In this document: piece after piece, positions 53,253 to 63,326 of the stretch
Layout: each line of letters starts with the position of its first letter
Numbering within the stretch: the stretch's first letter is position 1
From: an uncultured Paracoccaceae bacterium
GTDB taxonomy: Bacteria; Pseudomonadota; Alphaproteobacteria; Rhodobacterales; Rhodobacteraceae
Assembly: GCA_947498985.1 (NCBI GenBank)
Contig: CANMMF010000002.1
Coordinates: 496,001 to 560,000 of the forward strand
DNA: 64,000 nucleotides
Direction: 5' to 3'
Made by a program: the position numbers and the translations under genes
The notes under the pieces: generated by a model
Told to the model about the DNA's origin: nothing
The model's database searches: none
Seen by the model: the letters and a program-made list of their open reading frames with translations, nothing else

Positions 53253-54164
53253 TTAGCGGCTTGCCGTGCCGGACGCAAGAGGCGCGCCCAGCCGGTATTC
53301 GACAAATTCGGTGCGCTGGAAGGCGCGGAAATTATCGTCCGACACCATGGTGAGCCGGATCAACCCGTCGCCATCCCGCCAGACCGCGATGCCTTCGAGA
53401 TTGTCGTGACGGCGCAGGCGGGTGGTCAGCAGCGTCTCTTCGCTCGTGACGCCGCTTTCGGTCAGCGTGAAGACGCGCACCCGGGTCCGAAAGCCAAACC
53501 CGCTGAAAAGCCGCTCGAGCAGATAGAACCGGCCATCCGGTCCGAAATCCGCGCCCACGGGTTTGAACCCGCCATCGCGCGGGATCGCAAAGGGCTGGCT
53601 CCAGGCGCCGTCGAACCGCCAGACGGGGAACGGCCGGTCGAGCCGGCCAGAGCGTTCCGGCAGCGTGAACAGCCGGCCCCTATGGTCGATGGCCAGCGCC
53701 TCGAGGCCGGAATTGCCCTGCATCTGCCGGAACGCCTCCGGGCGCGGCATCCGCGTGGCCGCGTCGGGGGTCAGGTAGGTCCAGACCCGGTTGCCGCCTT
53801 CGAAGGACACGAAGATCCGCCCGTCCGCATCCAGCGCCAGCCCTTCGGAATCACCGCCCGCTTTTGATTGCCTGGCACCGTCGATCCCGCGCAGCAGCGC
53901 TGGCGCATCGGCCGCGACGCCGGTGATGCGTCCGGCGGCACGCGTGAAGCGGCCCGAGAGGATCAGCCCGCGATCGGAGATCGCCGTGAAGCCCTGCCCG
54001 TCCGCATCGACCTCGAGCCCGGAAAACCCGCCCGCGCCATGCTCTGCGGCAGGCCAGGTATAGCTGCCCACATAGACGGCCTCGCCCCCCCGAAGCGGGG
54101 TGGCAAGGGCCATCAGGCACAGCGTCAGGGCGCGGATCAGTTGGCCGCCAGAACGTCGGCGCAT
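53253..54164 (-). CDS. Esterase-like activity of phytase family protein
   Basis: A 303-residue secreted protein with a signal peptide ([19 protein letters not shown]). The body has repeated beta-propeller-like strands: [40 protein letters not shown] and [18 protein letters not shown], typical of the phytase-like esterase family. Catalytic residues cannot be assigned. Its start overlaps the end of mepA by 28 nt on the same strand, so the two may be co-transcribed; a shorter start inside is possible. Confidence 0.85.
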   Translation of the reverse strand: MRRRSGGQLIRALTLCLMALATPLRGGEAVYVGSYTWPAAEHGAGGFSGLEVDADGQGFTAISDRGLILSGRFTRAAGRITGVAADAPALLRGIDGARQSKAGGDSEGLALDADGRIFVSFEGGNRVWTYLTPDAATRMPRPEAFRQMQGNSGLEALAIDHRGRLFTLPERSGRLDRPFPVWRFDGAWSQPFAIPRDGGFKPVGADFGPDGRFYLLERLFSGFGFRTRVRVFTLTESGVTSEETLLTTRLRRHDNLEGIAVWRDGDGLIRLTMVSDDNFRAFQRTEFVEYRLGAPLASGTASR

Positions 54165-55060
54165 TGGCGCGGAAGATCCGCCATCGTGAGCTCCCGGCGC
54201 GGCGGGGACGGCTTGGCATTGGGATCGGGCGGCGGCGGATTGAGGATGCGGTCGACCCAGCCCTGCGCCTCCTCACAGCCATCGCCGGGCCCCGGCGCGG
54301 CCTGATCCACACAGCCGCTGGCCCCCCGAGGGCAGCTCAGACGCACATGGAAATGGTAGTGATGCCCCCACCACGGGCGCACCTTGCGCAACCAGGCGCG
54401 ATCGCCCTTTTCGTCGTTGCACATCTTTACCTTTGCACCCGGAAAGATGAAAATCCGTGCCACTCTCGGATCGGAGGCAGCCGCCTTGACGATCTCGTGA
54501 TGCGCGCGCGTCCAGTTGTTGTTGGTGAACGCCCCGCTGGAGCGGCGCAGTGAAATCGACGAGATATTCTCGCGCTGCTTGACGCTGAGCGACAGGTCAT
54601 CCGCCGGGCGCAGCCAGATATCCGCATCGAGCCCGATCTGGTGACTGCGATGCCCGGTGAGCATCGGCCCGCCGCGCGGCTGGCTCATATCGCCCACGTA
54701 AAGCCCGCTCCACCCCGGTTGCTGCGCGGCCTTGCGGCTGAGGTCCTGCACGTAATCCACAAGCTCCGGATGGCCCCAGTTGCGGTTGCGGCTGAGCCGC
54801 ATCGCTTGCCAGGTCGGCCCGGTTTCGGCCAGTTGCACGCCGCCCGCCAGGCAGCCTTTTGCGTAACTGCCATAAGGCGCGGCGGACTGCGTCGAGCCGC
54901 CCGATTTCGCGCCGAAAAGCTGCTTGGCCTCTTTCGAGGAGAGCACCGGATCGAGCGGCGGCAGGGCCGCGGCACTGCGCGCGCCGGAGATGTCCCGGGC
55001 GCCGCCCGCGCAGGCCGCCAGAACAACGCTCAGCGCAATCCAGAGAAAATATCGCTTCAT
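54137..55060 (-). CDS. mepA: Penicillin-insensitive murein endopeptidase
   Basis: A 307-residue zinc LAS-type peptidase cleaving D-Ala-mDAP cross-bridges in peptidoglycan. A lipobox-like signal is present ([16 protein letters not shown]), suggesting a lipoprotein. Zinc and catalytic blocks: [18 protein letters not shown] (His and Asp ligands, about 137-144) and [14 protein letters not shown] (about 230-241). The Pro-rich C-terminus (ILNPPPPDP) is family-typical. The start lies within the stop of the upstream MFS gene (4-nt overlap), which decides it. Confidence 0.93.
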   Translation of the reverse strand: MKRYFLWIALSVVLAACAGGARDISGARSAAALPPLDPVLSSKEAKQLFGAKSGGSTQSAAPYGSYAKGCLAGGVQLAETGPTWQAMRLSRNRNWGHPELVDYVQDLSRKAAQQPGWSGLYVGDMSQPRGGPMLTGHRSHQIGLDADIWLRPADDLSLSVKQRENISSISLRRSSGAFTNNNWTRAHHEIVKAAASDPRVARIFIFPGAKVKMCNDEKGDRAWLRKVRPWWGHHYHFHVRLSCPRGASGCVDQAAPGPGDGCEEAQGWVDRILNPPPPDPNAKPSPPRRELTMADLPRQCADVLAAN

Positions 55061-56427
55061 TCTGCCCGATCTCCGTTCGGTTTTACCCAGATTAGCAGAA
55101 TTAGCCCCAGCACGAAAAGGCCGATGATCGGCGTGTAGCCGATCTGCGCGTCGCCGGTCCATCGCGTGGTCACGTTGATCAGCGCTGGCGCCAGAAACGC
55201 CGTGGCCTTGCCGGTCAGCGCAAAAAGGCCGAAGCTTTCCGCCGGACGGTCGGCTTCGGTGTGGCGCACCATCATCGAGCGCGACGCCGAATAAAGCGCG
55301 CCACCCGCGCCGCCGACGATGGCCCCGCAGACATAGAAAATCGCATCCGGCAGGAGCGAGCCTTCGCGAAGCGGCAGACCAAAGAAGCTCTGCCGGGTCA
55401 TGCCGACAATCACCAGCCCGACCAGGATCAGCAGCGTCACACACAGCACGATGACCGGTTTCGGACCAAAGCGGCGATCCGCCAATCCGCCGGCCCAGGA
55501 CAGGATCGCCGCGGAGATCGCCGCCACGATGCCGAAAACCCCGATCTGGATGATCGTCCACTCCAGCACAAAGCCCGCATAGATCCCGCCATAAGCATAA
55601 AGTGCCGTGAGCCCGTCGCGATAGAACATCGAGGCCAGCAGGAAACTGCGGCACGAAGAGCGCTTCCACACCGCCCGGACCGACAGTTTCAGATCGCCGA
55701 GCACCGCGCGGATGCGCGGCCGGACCGACGAGCGGCGCGGCGGATCCTTTGTCCACAGAAAGAACGGGATGATGAAGACCGAGAACCAGAGCGCGATGAA
55801 CGGCCCGGTGAAACGGGTGCCTTCGCGGGCCTCCGGATCGAGCCCGAAGGCGGGCTCCAATTCAATCAGCGTGACCCCGTTGTCGTTTTCGGCAAAAAAC
55901 AGCAGCACCACGATCAGCGCCAGCACCCCGCCCCAATAGCCAAACGCCGTCGCATTGCCCGAGATCGCGCCCACATCGTCGGTATCCCCCAGGGATGGCA
56001 GCAGCGCATTGGCAAGATTGAACGCCGATTCCGATGCGGTGAACCCGACCCAGAAGGCGAAAAGCACAAGGTAAAGCCCGGTGCCATCCGGCAGCAGGTT
56101 CCAAAGCATTGCTGCACAGATTACCGTGATGACCGAAAAAAGCGCCATCCACGGCATCTTGCGCCCGGTGGCATCGGCCCAGGCGCCAAGGAAGGGCGCC
56201 GAGAGCGCAATGAACAGCCCCGAAATGGTCTGCGCGCCGGACCAGAGGTTCTGCGCCGCCGCCTCCGCGGCATCCGCCTCCAGACCTTCGGTGCCGAAAT
56301 ACACCTTGGCGACGGAGGCGAAATAGGGCGCAAAGACAAAGGTCAGCCCGAGGGTGGCATAAGGCTGTTGCGCCCAGTCGAAAAACATCCATCCCCAGAT
56401 GCGTTTGCGCGATTTTGCCAGATCCAT
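55057..56427 (-). CDS. MFS transporter (UMF1 type)
   Basis: About 456 residues with 11-12 hydrophobic segments. The start KRIWGWMFFDWAQQPYATLG and LGAWADATGRKMPWM are typical of the UMF1 (Atg22-like) branch of the major facilitator superfamily; AGGLADRRFGPKPVI is the matching loop in the second half. Substrate unknown. I chose the ATG at 56427; the ATG at 56457 would add 10 residues without extra family similarity. It overlaps mepA by 4 nt. Confidence 0.88.
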   Translation of the reverse strand: MDLAKSRKRIWGWMFFDWAQQPYATLGLTFVFAPYFASVAKVYFGTEGLEADAAEAAAQNLWSGAQTISGLFIALSAPFLGAWADATGRKMPWMALFSVITVICAAMLWNLLPDGTGLYLVLFAFWVGFTASESAFNLANALLPSLGDTDDVGAISGNATAFGYWGGVLALIVVLLFFAENDNGVTLIELEPAFGLDPEAREGTRFTGPFIALWFSVFIIPFFLWTKDPPRRSSVRPRIRAVLGDLKLSVRAVWKRSSCRSFLLASMFYRDGLTALYAYGGIYAGFVLEWTIIQIGVFGIVAAISAAILSWAGGLADRRFGPKPVIVLCVTLLILVGLVIVGMTRQSFFGLPLREGSLLPDAIFYVCGAIVGGAGGALYSASRSMMVRHTEADRPAESFGLFALTGKATAFLAPALINVTTRWTGDAQIGYTPIIGLFVLGLILLIWVKPNGDRAE

Positions 56428-56517
56428 CCTGTCCCCCGGGGCGTTTGGCGCGATCAAAGCCCGGGGCGGGTCCGAATGGCAAGAACTTCCTGCCCGCGCA
56501 TGCCCGGTGCCGGGGCG

Positions 56518-57090
56518 TCAGCCGGTTGCCGCTAGCTCATCCAGAACGCGGCTGTCCTGCATCGGCGGCCAGGGTCTTGCATCCTCCGCCGCGAGCCAGG
56601 CGCTCACCCAGCCGGGCAGCGGGCGGGCAAGCTCCGGCGCGATCTGCAACGCCTCAAGCACCCGGTCGGTGGCGACAATGCCGCGTCTGTCGGTGACCGC
56701 GGCGCGGTACACCGCGTGGCTCGCGCAGGCGCCGTCGGATTTCCACATCGACTGTTCGAGATACATGAAGCGCGCGTCCCAGCCCAGCAGGCGGGATCGC
56801 ATCTCGATCTTCTGGAACGCCCGCACCCGGCGGCGGTAGCGCACCACCGCACCCGCCATGGTCAGCCCCCATTTCTCGCGCCGGATCGCCGTCAGCAGAC
56901 CGGAACGATGGGCCAGCGGAATGCGCCCGAGATCATAAAGCGTGAGCGTGCGCCCGTTGTTGAGCTCGTTCCAGATATCGAGATCCCAGGGCCAGCAGAT
57001 ATGGTGGCTGACATGGATGTCGCCCGGGCGCAGCGGCGGCGCCTTGCGGGCCACCAGCACCTCTTTGACCAGACGGATGACGGGATACAT
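56518..57090 (-). CDS. Thioesterase-like (4HBT/hot-dog) protein
   Basis: A 190-residue hot-dog-fold protein. The order HHICWPWDLDIWNELNNGR then LTLYDLGRIPLAHRSGLL with GLTMAGAVVRYRRRVRAFQK fits the acyl-CoA thioesterase family in which the D-x-N-x-H type motif is varied (here WDLDIWNELNNG). It should act on acyl-CoA in the cytosol. Start at 57090 with AAGG upstream. Divergent from yggT. Confidence 0.8.
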   Translation of the reverse strand: MYPVIRLVKEVLVARKAPPLRPGDIHVSHHICWPWDLDIWNELNNGRTLTLYDLGRIPLAHRSGLLTAIRREKWGLTMAGAVVRYRRRVRAFQKIEMRSRLLGWDARFMYLEQSMWKSDGACASHAVYRAAVTDRRGIVATDRVLEALQIAPELARPLPGWVSAWLAAEDARPWPPMQDSRVLDELAATG

Positions 57091-57243
57091 CGCGGACCTT
57101 TCGTGACCGATATGGCAGGGAACGCCTTGCGCGGATCTGGGGCGGCCCGGCGCCGAGGTCAACCACAACCTCGCGGCAGGCTTGCCCTTTTGCCCGCCCG
57201 CGCTTACCTCTTGGCCCTGAGGCAAGGCAAAGAGGCGCTCCCG

Positions 57244-57537
57244 ATGCAATCGCTGTTCCAGATCCTGATGCTGCTGCTGGACGTGGTCTGGTTCTTCATC
57301 ATCGCGCATGTGATCATGAGTTGGCTGATCAATTTCCAGGTGCTCAACCTGCGCCAGCCGCTGGTCGCGCAGATCTGGGAGGGGCTGAGCCGCATTCTGG
57401 AGCCCGCCTATGCGCAGATCCGCCGCATCCTGCCGCCGATGGGCGGGCTTGATCTGGCACCTCTGGTGGCGCTGATCGGGGTCTATGCGCTGCGGATCAT
57501 CCTGGCCAACAATGCGGGCTTTTTCTACGGCGTCTGA
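57244..57537 (+). CDS. YggT family membrane protein
   Basis: A 97-residue protein with two hydrophobic segments flanking the family motif ILEPAYAQIRRILPPMGG and then LDLAPLVALIGVYALRII. YggT proteins are inner-membrane proteins linked to osmotic tolerance and to cell division neighbours in other bacteria. The ATG at 57244 gives the standard length. Confidence 0.9.
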   Translation: MQSLFQILMLLLDVVWFFIIAHVIMSWLINFQVLNLRQPLVAQIWEGLSRILEPAYAQIRRILPPMGGLDLAPLVALIGVYALRIILANNAGFFYGV

Positions 57538-57610
57538 TGCGCAGGGCACGAGGGCGCGGCTTTGAGGGAAAATCGCGTGGGGTTCCGCCCTGTCCCGGCA
57601 GGCTGAAACG

Positions 57611-57639
57611 CCCCGAGGGTGTTTTTGGCCGGAAGAAAC
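57611..57639. repeat. Second copy of the intergenic repeat tail
   Basis: 29 nt matching 20 of 29 positions of the tail at 44625-44653, with shared CCCCG, T-TTT, GCC and AAGAAAC parts. It lies between yggT and recQ and lacks the double hairpin seen in the other copy. Confidence 0.5.
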
Positions 57640-57722
57640 CGCTCTTCGGGCTTGATTAACCGAATCCTAGTGTGTGATTGTTGATCTAAGAGCAGATATA
57701 GATAATTCCGGCAGGTCACACC

Positions 57723-59777
57723 ATGCCCCGCGATCTATCCAGCGCAGAGGATCTTCTGCGCGAGATATTCGGATTCGACGCGTTCCGCCCCGGTCAGGGC
57801 GAGATTGTGGATGCCGTGGCGCGGGGCGAGAACGTGCTGGCGATCATGCCCACGGGCGGCGGCAAGTCGCTCTGCTTCCAGCTGCCCGCGCTGATGCGGG
57901 CGGGTGTCACGGTGGTGATCTCGCCGCTCATCGCGCTGATGCGCGATCAGGTGCGCGGGCTGCGCGAGGCGGGTGTGGCCGCCGGTGCCCTGACCTCCGG
58001 CAATACCGAGGAAGAGACAAACGCGGTCTGGGACGGGCTGCAGGATGGCACGCTCAAGCTGCTTTATCTGGCGCCCGAACGGCTGGCCAGTTCCGGCACG
58101 CAGCGGATGCTGGCGCAGGCGGGCGTGTCGCTGATCGCGGTGGACGAGGCGCATTGCGTCAGCCAGTGGGGCCATGATTTCCGCCCCGATTACCTGCGCA
58201 TCGGCGAATTGCGCCGCGCGCTCGACGTGCCTCTGGCGGCTTTCACGGCAACCGCGGACACCGAGACTCAGCAGGAAATCGTCACCCGGCTTTTTGACGA
58301 TGTCCCGCCGGAAACCTTCCTGCGCGGCTTTGACCGGCCCAATATCCATCTGGCGTTTCAGCCCAAGGACAAGCCGCGCGACCAGATCCTGGGCTTTGCC
58401 GGCGTCCGTCGCGGCCAGTCCGGGATTGTCTATTGCGGCACCCGCGCCAAGACCGAGAGCCTCGCCGCCGCCCTGCGCGCCGAAGGCCACCCGGCCTGCC
58501 ACTATCATGGCGGGATGGAGGCGCAGGATCGCCGAGAGGTCGAGGCGCGCTTTGCCACCGAGGACGGGCTTGTGGTTGTCGCCACGGTTGCCTTTGGCAT
58601 GGGGGTCGACAAACCCGATATCCGCTGGGTGGCGCATGCCGACCTGCCCAAAAGCATCGAGGCCTATTACCAGGAGATCGGCCGCGCCGGGCGCGATGGT
58701 GCGCCTGCCGAGACGCTGACGCTTTATGGTCCAGACGATATCCGCCTGCGCCGCGCCCAGATCGACGAAGGCCTGGCGCCACCCGAACGGCGCGCCGCCG
58801 ATCACGGGCGTCTGAATGCGCTGCTGGGGCTGGCGGAGGCCCTGGGCTGCCGCCGCCAGGCGTTGCTGGCATATTTCAGCGAAGCTGCGGAGCCCTGCGG
58901 CAATTGCGATCTCTGCAACACGCCGCCGGAATGTTTCGACGGCACCGAAGCGGTGCGCAAGGCGCTGTCGGCCGCGCTGCGCACCGGCGAGAGCTTTGGT
59001 GCGGGGCACCTGATCGACATCCTGCGCGGCAACCTCACCGACAAGGTCAAGGCGCGGCGGCATGACGGGCTGCCGACATTCGCTGTGGGGCAGGACCTCT
59101 CGAAAGCGCAGTGGCAGGCCGTGTTCCGGCAGATGATGGGGCATGACCTGATGCGCCCGGATGCCGAGCGTCACGGCGCGCTGGTGATGACCGACCGCGC
59201 GCTGCCGATCCTGCGCGGCGAGCAAAGCATCCAGCTGCGCCGCGACAGCGTGGCGCGCGCCGCCGAACGCCGCCCGGCGGTCAAGACGCTGGTCAGCGAA
59301 GAGGACGCGCCGCTGATGTCGGCACTCAAGGCCAAGCGCCGGGCGCTGGCCGAGGCCGCGCGGGTGCCAGCTTACGTGATCTTCCCCGACCGCACGCTGA
59401 TCGAGATGGCGCAGGACCGGCCCGCGACGCTGGATGACATGGCGCGCATCAACGGGGTGGGCGCAAAGAAACTGGAACGCTACGGCGCGGCCTTTCTCGA
59501 GGTCATCACCGGCGAGACGCGCGAGGTCCATCCGGCGCGCCGCAAGCTGGCCGGGCGCGGTGCGGGTGATCTTTACGACGCGCTGATGGATGCGCAGGGG
59601 CGGCTGATGCGCGGCGCCGACGGCACCGAAAAGCCACTGTCGTGCTCGGCCTCGCAGCTGGCCCGGCTGGCCGAGCAGAAACCCGACTGTCCCGATGCCA
59701 TGACCCGCCTTCTGGGCGAGCGCCGCGCGGACCGTTTCGGCGCCGCCTTTCTGGACGTTCTGCAGGCGGCGGACTAA
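57723..59777 (+). CDS. recQ: ATP-dependent DNA helicase RecQ
   Basis: A 684-residue helicase for recombination repair. Motif I is MPTGGGKSLCFQLPA, motif II is VDEAHCVSQWGHDFRPDY, motif VI is QEIGRAGRDG. The zinc-binding cysteines are in CGNCDLCNTPPECFDG, preceded by CRRQALLAYF. An HRDC domain follows (about 515-600; ARVPAYVIFPDRTLIEMA, ARINGVGAKKLERYG). The C-terminal 85 residues form a further small, unassigned region. ATG at 57723; a GAATC (CcrM-type GANTC) site and TTAACC lie in the promoter region. Confidence 0.96.
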   Translation: MPRDLSSAEDLLREIFGFDAFRPGQGEIVDAVARGENVLAIMPTGGGKSLCFQLPALMRAGVTVVISPLIALMRDQVRGLREAGVAAGALTSGNTEEETNAVWDGLQDGTLKLLYLAPERLASSGTQRMLAQAGVSLIAVDEAHCVSQWGHDFRPDYLRIGELRRALDVPLAAFTATADTETQQEIVTRLFDDVPPETFLRGFDRPNIHLAFQPKDKPRDQILGFAGVRRGQSGIVYCGTRAKTESLAAALRAEGHPACHYHGGMEAQDRREVEARFATEDGLVVVATVAFGMGVDKPDIRWVAHADLPKSIEAYYQEIGRAGRDGAPAETLTLYGPDDIRLRRAQIDEGLAPPERRAADHGRLNALLGLAEALGCRRQALLAYFSEAAEPCGNCDLCNTPPECFDGTEAVRKALSAALRTGESFGAGHLIDILRGNLTDKVKARRHDGLPTFAVGQDLSKAQWQAVFRQMMGHDLMRPDAERHGALVMTDRALPILRGEQSIQLRRDSVARAAERRPAVKTLVSEEDAPLMSALKAKRRALAEAARVPAYVIFPDRTLIEMAQDRPATLDDMARINGVGAKKLERYGAAFLEVITGETREVHPARRKLAGRGAGDLYDALMDAQGRLMRGADGTEKPLSCSASQLARLAEQKPDCPDAMTRLLGERRADRFGAAFLDVLQAAD

Positions 59778-59825
59778 GTCTGCGGGAACGCGCGCGCTGC
59801 GCCCCGTCATACCACGAGGACCCCC

Positions 59826-60596
59826 ATGCTGATCGTGATCTCCCCGGCCAAGCGGCTGGACTGGTCGGACCGGACCACCGCCACGACCGAGCCGGATTTC
59901 TGCGACGACGCCAACCGGCTCGCCAAGACCGCCCGCAATCTCACCCTGCGCGATCTCAAGGGGCTGATGGGGCTCTCGGACGATCTCGCGCGGCTCAATC
60001 GCGACCGCTTTCGCGCCTTTGCCGAAACCCCTGATCCGGAGATCACACGCCCCGCCGCGCTCGCCTTTGCGGGCGATACCTATATGGGGCTCGATGCGGC
60101 ATCGCTCGGCGCGGCGGAGATGGGCTGGGCGCAGGATCACCTGCGGATCCTGTCGGGTCTTTACGGGCTGTTGCGCCCCTGCGACGCGATCCAGCCGTAC
60201 CGGCTGGAGATGGGTTCGCGGCTCAAGACGCGGCGCGGCGGCACGCTTTACGCCTATTGGCGCGATCAGCTGTCCCGCGCGCTCAATGCGCAGGCCGAGG
60301 CGCTTGGCACCGGTGTTCTGGTGAATTGCGCCAGCCAGGAATATTTCGGTGCGGTTGCGCCCAAGGCGCTGAAGCTCCGCGTGATCACGCCGCAATTCAT
60401 GGAAGACAAGGACGGCACGCCGAAAATCGTCAGCTTCTTTGCCAAGCGCGCCCGCGGGGCGATGGCGCGGTTCATCATCGACCACCGGCTGACCGATCCG
60501 GAGGCGATCACAGATTTCGACAGCGGCGGTTATCGCTACGTGCCGGAGATGTCAGAGCCCGACCGCCCGGTCTTCCTTCGCCCCGCCGGGGTCTGA
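59826..60596 (+). CDS. yaaA: Peroxide stress protein YaaA (DUF328)
   Basis: A 256-residue protein starting MLIVISPAKRLDW, with YTYMGL-like GDTYMGLDA, the block LRILSGLYGLLRPCDAIQPY RLEM in two parts, and NCASQEYF near residue 175. YaaA binds DNA and limits free iron during peroxide stress in E. coli. GAGGA is 5 nt upstream of the ATG. Its last 45 nt overlap the end of the convergent histidine-kinase gene. Confidence 0.93.
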   Translation: MLIVISPAKRLDWSDRTTATTEPDFCDDANRLAKTARNLTLRDLKGLMGLSDDLARLNRDRFRAFAETPDPEITRPAALAFAGDTYMGLDAASLGAAEMGWAQDHLRILSGLYGLLRPCDAIQPYRLEMGSRLKTRRGGTLYAYWRDQLSRALNAQAEALGTGVLVNCASQEYFGAVAPKALKLRVITPQFMEDKDGTPKIVSFFAKRARGAMARFIIDHRLTDPEAITDFDSGGYRYVPEMSEPDRPVFLRPAGV

Positions 60597-63143
60597 CACG
60601 GCCTCGCTCTCTTTGTCGCCGAGGATGAGCGCGGCATAATGGGTGATTTTCTTGCCCAGTTCGGCCTTGCGCAGGGGTTTGGTCAGATAGTCGTCCAGCC
60701 CCGCGGCGAGGATCCCCTCCTTGTCGCCCGCCATGGCATGGGCGGTGACCGCGATGATCGGCACGTTCGGGCCGTCGCCTTCGATGCTGCGGATCTCGCG
60801 GGTCGCCTGCTTGCCGTCCATCTGCGGCATCGAGATGTCCATGAAGATGATGTCCGGCCGGCATGTGCGATACGCCTCCACCGCTTCCAGCCCGTTATCG
60901 GCAAAGCGCAGATCGACGTCGAAGCCACCGGCCATCTTGCGAAACACCAGCTGGTTGGTCTTGTTGTCCTCGGCCACCAGCACGTCGAGCCGGGTTTTCG
61001 GCGGCGCCTTTGGCGCGTCTTGCGCGGTCGGCTGAGGATGCTGCAAAGCTTCGGGTGACGGGCGCACCCGACCGGGTGGTTCCAGCGCCTCGAGCGCCGA
61101 AAAGAGCATCCGCCGCGCCACCGGCTTTTGCAGCACCGCGCTGACGGTTGTCGACGCCGCGCCCTGCAGGATCCCGGGATTGTCCGACAGAAGGATCGCG
61201 GCCACCCCTGTTGTCAGCCGTTTGAGCTGCGCGATGAGCTCGAGCCCGGACATGTCCGGCAGGTCCTGTTCGGTGATGATCAGATCCGGCGGATCGGCGA
61301 GCCGGTCGAGCACCTCCTCCCCGGTCTTGCAGAAATCGGTTTCCAGCCCGATGATCTGCAGCTGCTTGGACAGGATCATCCGGTTGGCGCTGTGGTCGTC
61401 GACCACCAGCACCCGTTTGAGATGCGCGGGCAGACGCGCGGTTTCATAGACGAGGGGCTCATCCGCAGGCAGCACAAGCCGCATGCCGAAACAGCTGCCC
61501 TTGTCCAGCTCGCTTTCGACCCAGACCTCGCCTTCCATCAGCTCGACCAGACGGCGAGAGATGGCAAGGCCCAGACCGGTGCCCTCGAAATTGCGGTTGC
61601 GCTCGTCCTCCACCTGATTGAACTCGCCGAAGACATGGCCGATCTTGTCTTCGGGGATGCCGATGCCGGTATCCTCGATGGTGATGTGGATGGCGGTGCG
61701 CGCCTCCGCATCCGTGACACCCACCACGCGCACCAGCACATGTCCCTCGACGGTGAACTTGACCGCGTTGCCGATGAGGTTGGTCAGGATCTGCCGCACG
61801 CGCCCGGGATCGCCGACAAACCGCGTCGGCAGGAACATGTCGTAATCCACCAGAAGCGCGATGTCCTTGTCGCGCGCCGAGGGTTGCAGAAGCATCACCA
61901 CCTCGTGGATTGCGCGTTCCAGATCAAAGGGTTCGGACGCCAGCTCCAGCTTTTCCGCCTCGATCTTGGAGTAATCCAGGATGTCGTTGATGATCACCAG
62001 CAACGCCTCTCCGGAGCTGCGGATCGTGTCGGTATAGAGCTGCTGTTCAGCGCTGAGCTCGGTATCCATCAGCAGGTCGGACATGCCGACCACGCCGTTC
62101 ATCGGTGTGCGGATCTCGTGGCTCATATTGGCCAGGAACGCGGATTTCGCGCGATTGGCGGCCTCCGCGCGGATCATCGCCTCCTGCAGGCGGCGCTGGT
62201 CCTCTTTCAGCTCGGTGATGTCGATGCGCAGACCGACGCGCCCGCCATCGCGGGTCTCGCGCTCGTAGACGCGCACCCAGCGTCCGTCGCGCAGCAATTG
62301 CTCCAGCTCGGTCGAGGCGGTGCGGTGCTCTTCGAGCCGCTGGTCCAGCCACTCCTCCTCGCGGCCTTCAGCCTCCTGCCATTGGCCGTGGTCCAGACCA
62401 TAGCGCAGAATATCCTCGAAATGCGTGCCGGGCACCATCGCCGGGGCGGTCTCGGGGTAGATATCGCGGTAGGGATCGTTGCACATCAGCAGCCGGTCCT
62501 CGGAATCGAAGATCACAAAGCCGTCCGGCAACTCCTCCACCGCGGACCACATGCGCATCAGATCGGTGATGTCGATGGCCAGCGACACCACGCCGCCTTC
62601 GGGCACGCGGCGGTCCTGGATCTTGATGAAGCGCCCGTTCCAGAGCCGCAGCGTCTCGCTCGGGATCGGAGTCTGATCCCAGCGCGCCCGCATCCGCGCC
62701 TGCCAGGCGGCGCAATCCTCGCCCTGCAGATCGACGATCCCCTCTTCGGCGAGGATTTCGACCACATGCGCGTAGCTGGCGCCGGGGCCGATGGTCTCGA
62801 TATCCTCGAACAGAAGCAGGTAGGCGGGGTTGGCCAGCTCCAGCTGACCGGTGGCATCGAACATTGCAAAGCCGTCGCGGATCGTCTCGAGCGCCTTCCA
62901 GAGCTGCCCCTCCACGATCTCGATCTTTTCGGTGGCCTGCCCGAGCTGGTGGATGACACGCTGGTTTTCATCCCGTACCTCGGCCACTTCGGCGCGGGTC
63001 TCGGTGATCTCGTGGCTGAGCTGCAGCGCGTGCTGGCCGAGTTTGCGATTGGCGGCAAAAAGCTCCTCCTGCTTGAGTTCAAGCAGGCGTTCCGCGGCCA
63101 GTCTGCCGCGTCGTTCTTCAGCCAGACGGTTGGCCAGCTTCAT
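60552..63143 (-). CDS. Hybrid sensor histidine kinase with two receiver domains
   Basis: An 863-residue cytosolic kinase. Residues 1-75: coiled coil. About 80-320: PAS-type sensor modules ([37 protein letters not shown]). HisKA with phospho-His343 in [12 protein letters not shown]; HATPase with NLIGNAVKF and [16 protein letters not shown]. Receiver 1 (about 580-690) has [14 protein letters not shown], where the phospho-acceptor Asp is replaced by Glu625. Receiver 2 (about 730-850) has the normal Asp769 in [11 protein letters not shown], Thr/Ala in VTAHAM and Lys in YLTKPL. No membrane segment is seen. The start at 63143 is the first good Met; a longer open frame upstream has no coding character. 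Confidence 0.93.
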   Translation of the reverse strand: MKLANRLAEERRGRLAAERLLELKQEELFAANRKLGQHALQLSHEITETRAEVAEVRDENQRVIHQLGQATEKIEIVEGQLWKALETIRDGFAMFDATGQLELANPAYLLLFEDIETIGPGASYAHVVEILAEEGIVDLQGEDCAAWQARMRARWDQTPIPSETLRLWNGRFIKIQDRRVPEGGVVSLAIDITDLMRMWSAVEELPDGFVIFDSEDRLLMCNDPYRDIYPETAPAMVPGTHFEDILRYGLDHGQWQEAEGREEEWLDQRLEEHRTASTELEQLLRDGRWVRVYERETRDGGRVGLRIDITELKEDQRRLQEAMIRAEAANRAKSAFLANMSHEIRTPMNGVVGMSDLLMDTELSAEQQLYTDTIRSSGEALLVIINDILDYSKIEAEKLELASEPFDLERAIHEVVMLLQPSARDKDIALLVDYDMFLPTRFVGDPGRVRQILTNLIGNAVKFTVEGHVLVRVVGVTDAEARTAIHITIEDTGIGIPEDKIGHVFGEFNQVEDERNRNFEGTGLGLAISRRLVELMEGEVWVESELDKGSCFGMRLVLPADEPLVYETARLPAHLKRVLVVDDHSANRMILSKQLQIIGLETDFCKTGEEVLDRLADPPDLIITEQDLPDMSGLELIAQLKRLTTGVAAILLSDNPGILQGAASTTVSAVLQKPVARRMLFSALEALEPPGRVRPSPEALQHPQPTAQDAPKAPPKTRLDVLVAEDNKTNQLVFRKMAGGFDVDLRFADNGLEAVEAYRTCRPDIIFMDISMPQMDGKQATREIRSIEGDGPNVPIIAVTAHAMAGDKEGILAAGLDDYLTKPLRKAELGKKITHYAALILGDKESEAVSDPGGAKEDRAVGL

Positions 63144-63326
63144 CAATTGCCCTCCGCAATCGGGCGGACACTGCCACGCGCCGGTGAAAATCGTCTTAAC
63201 CCGCGCGGGCCCGGCGGCCGATCCTGTCAAGCACAAACCCTGCATCCGCAGGTATGGATTCCGCGCCTTGCCTGCCCGCGCGGCGCTGTGGCAAGCTCGC
63301 GGGCATATTTGGCAAGGAGCATTTCC

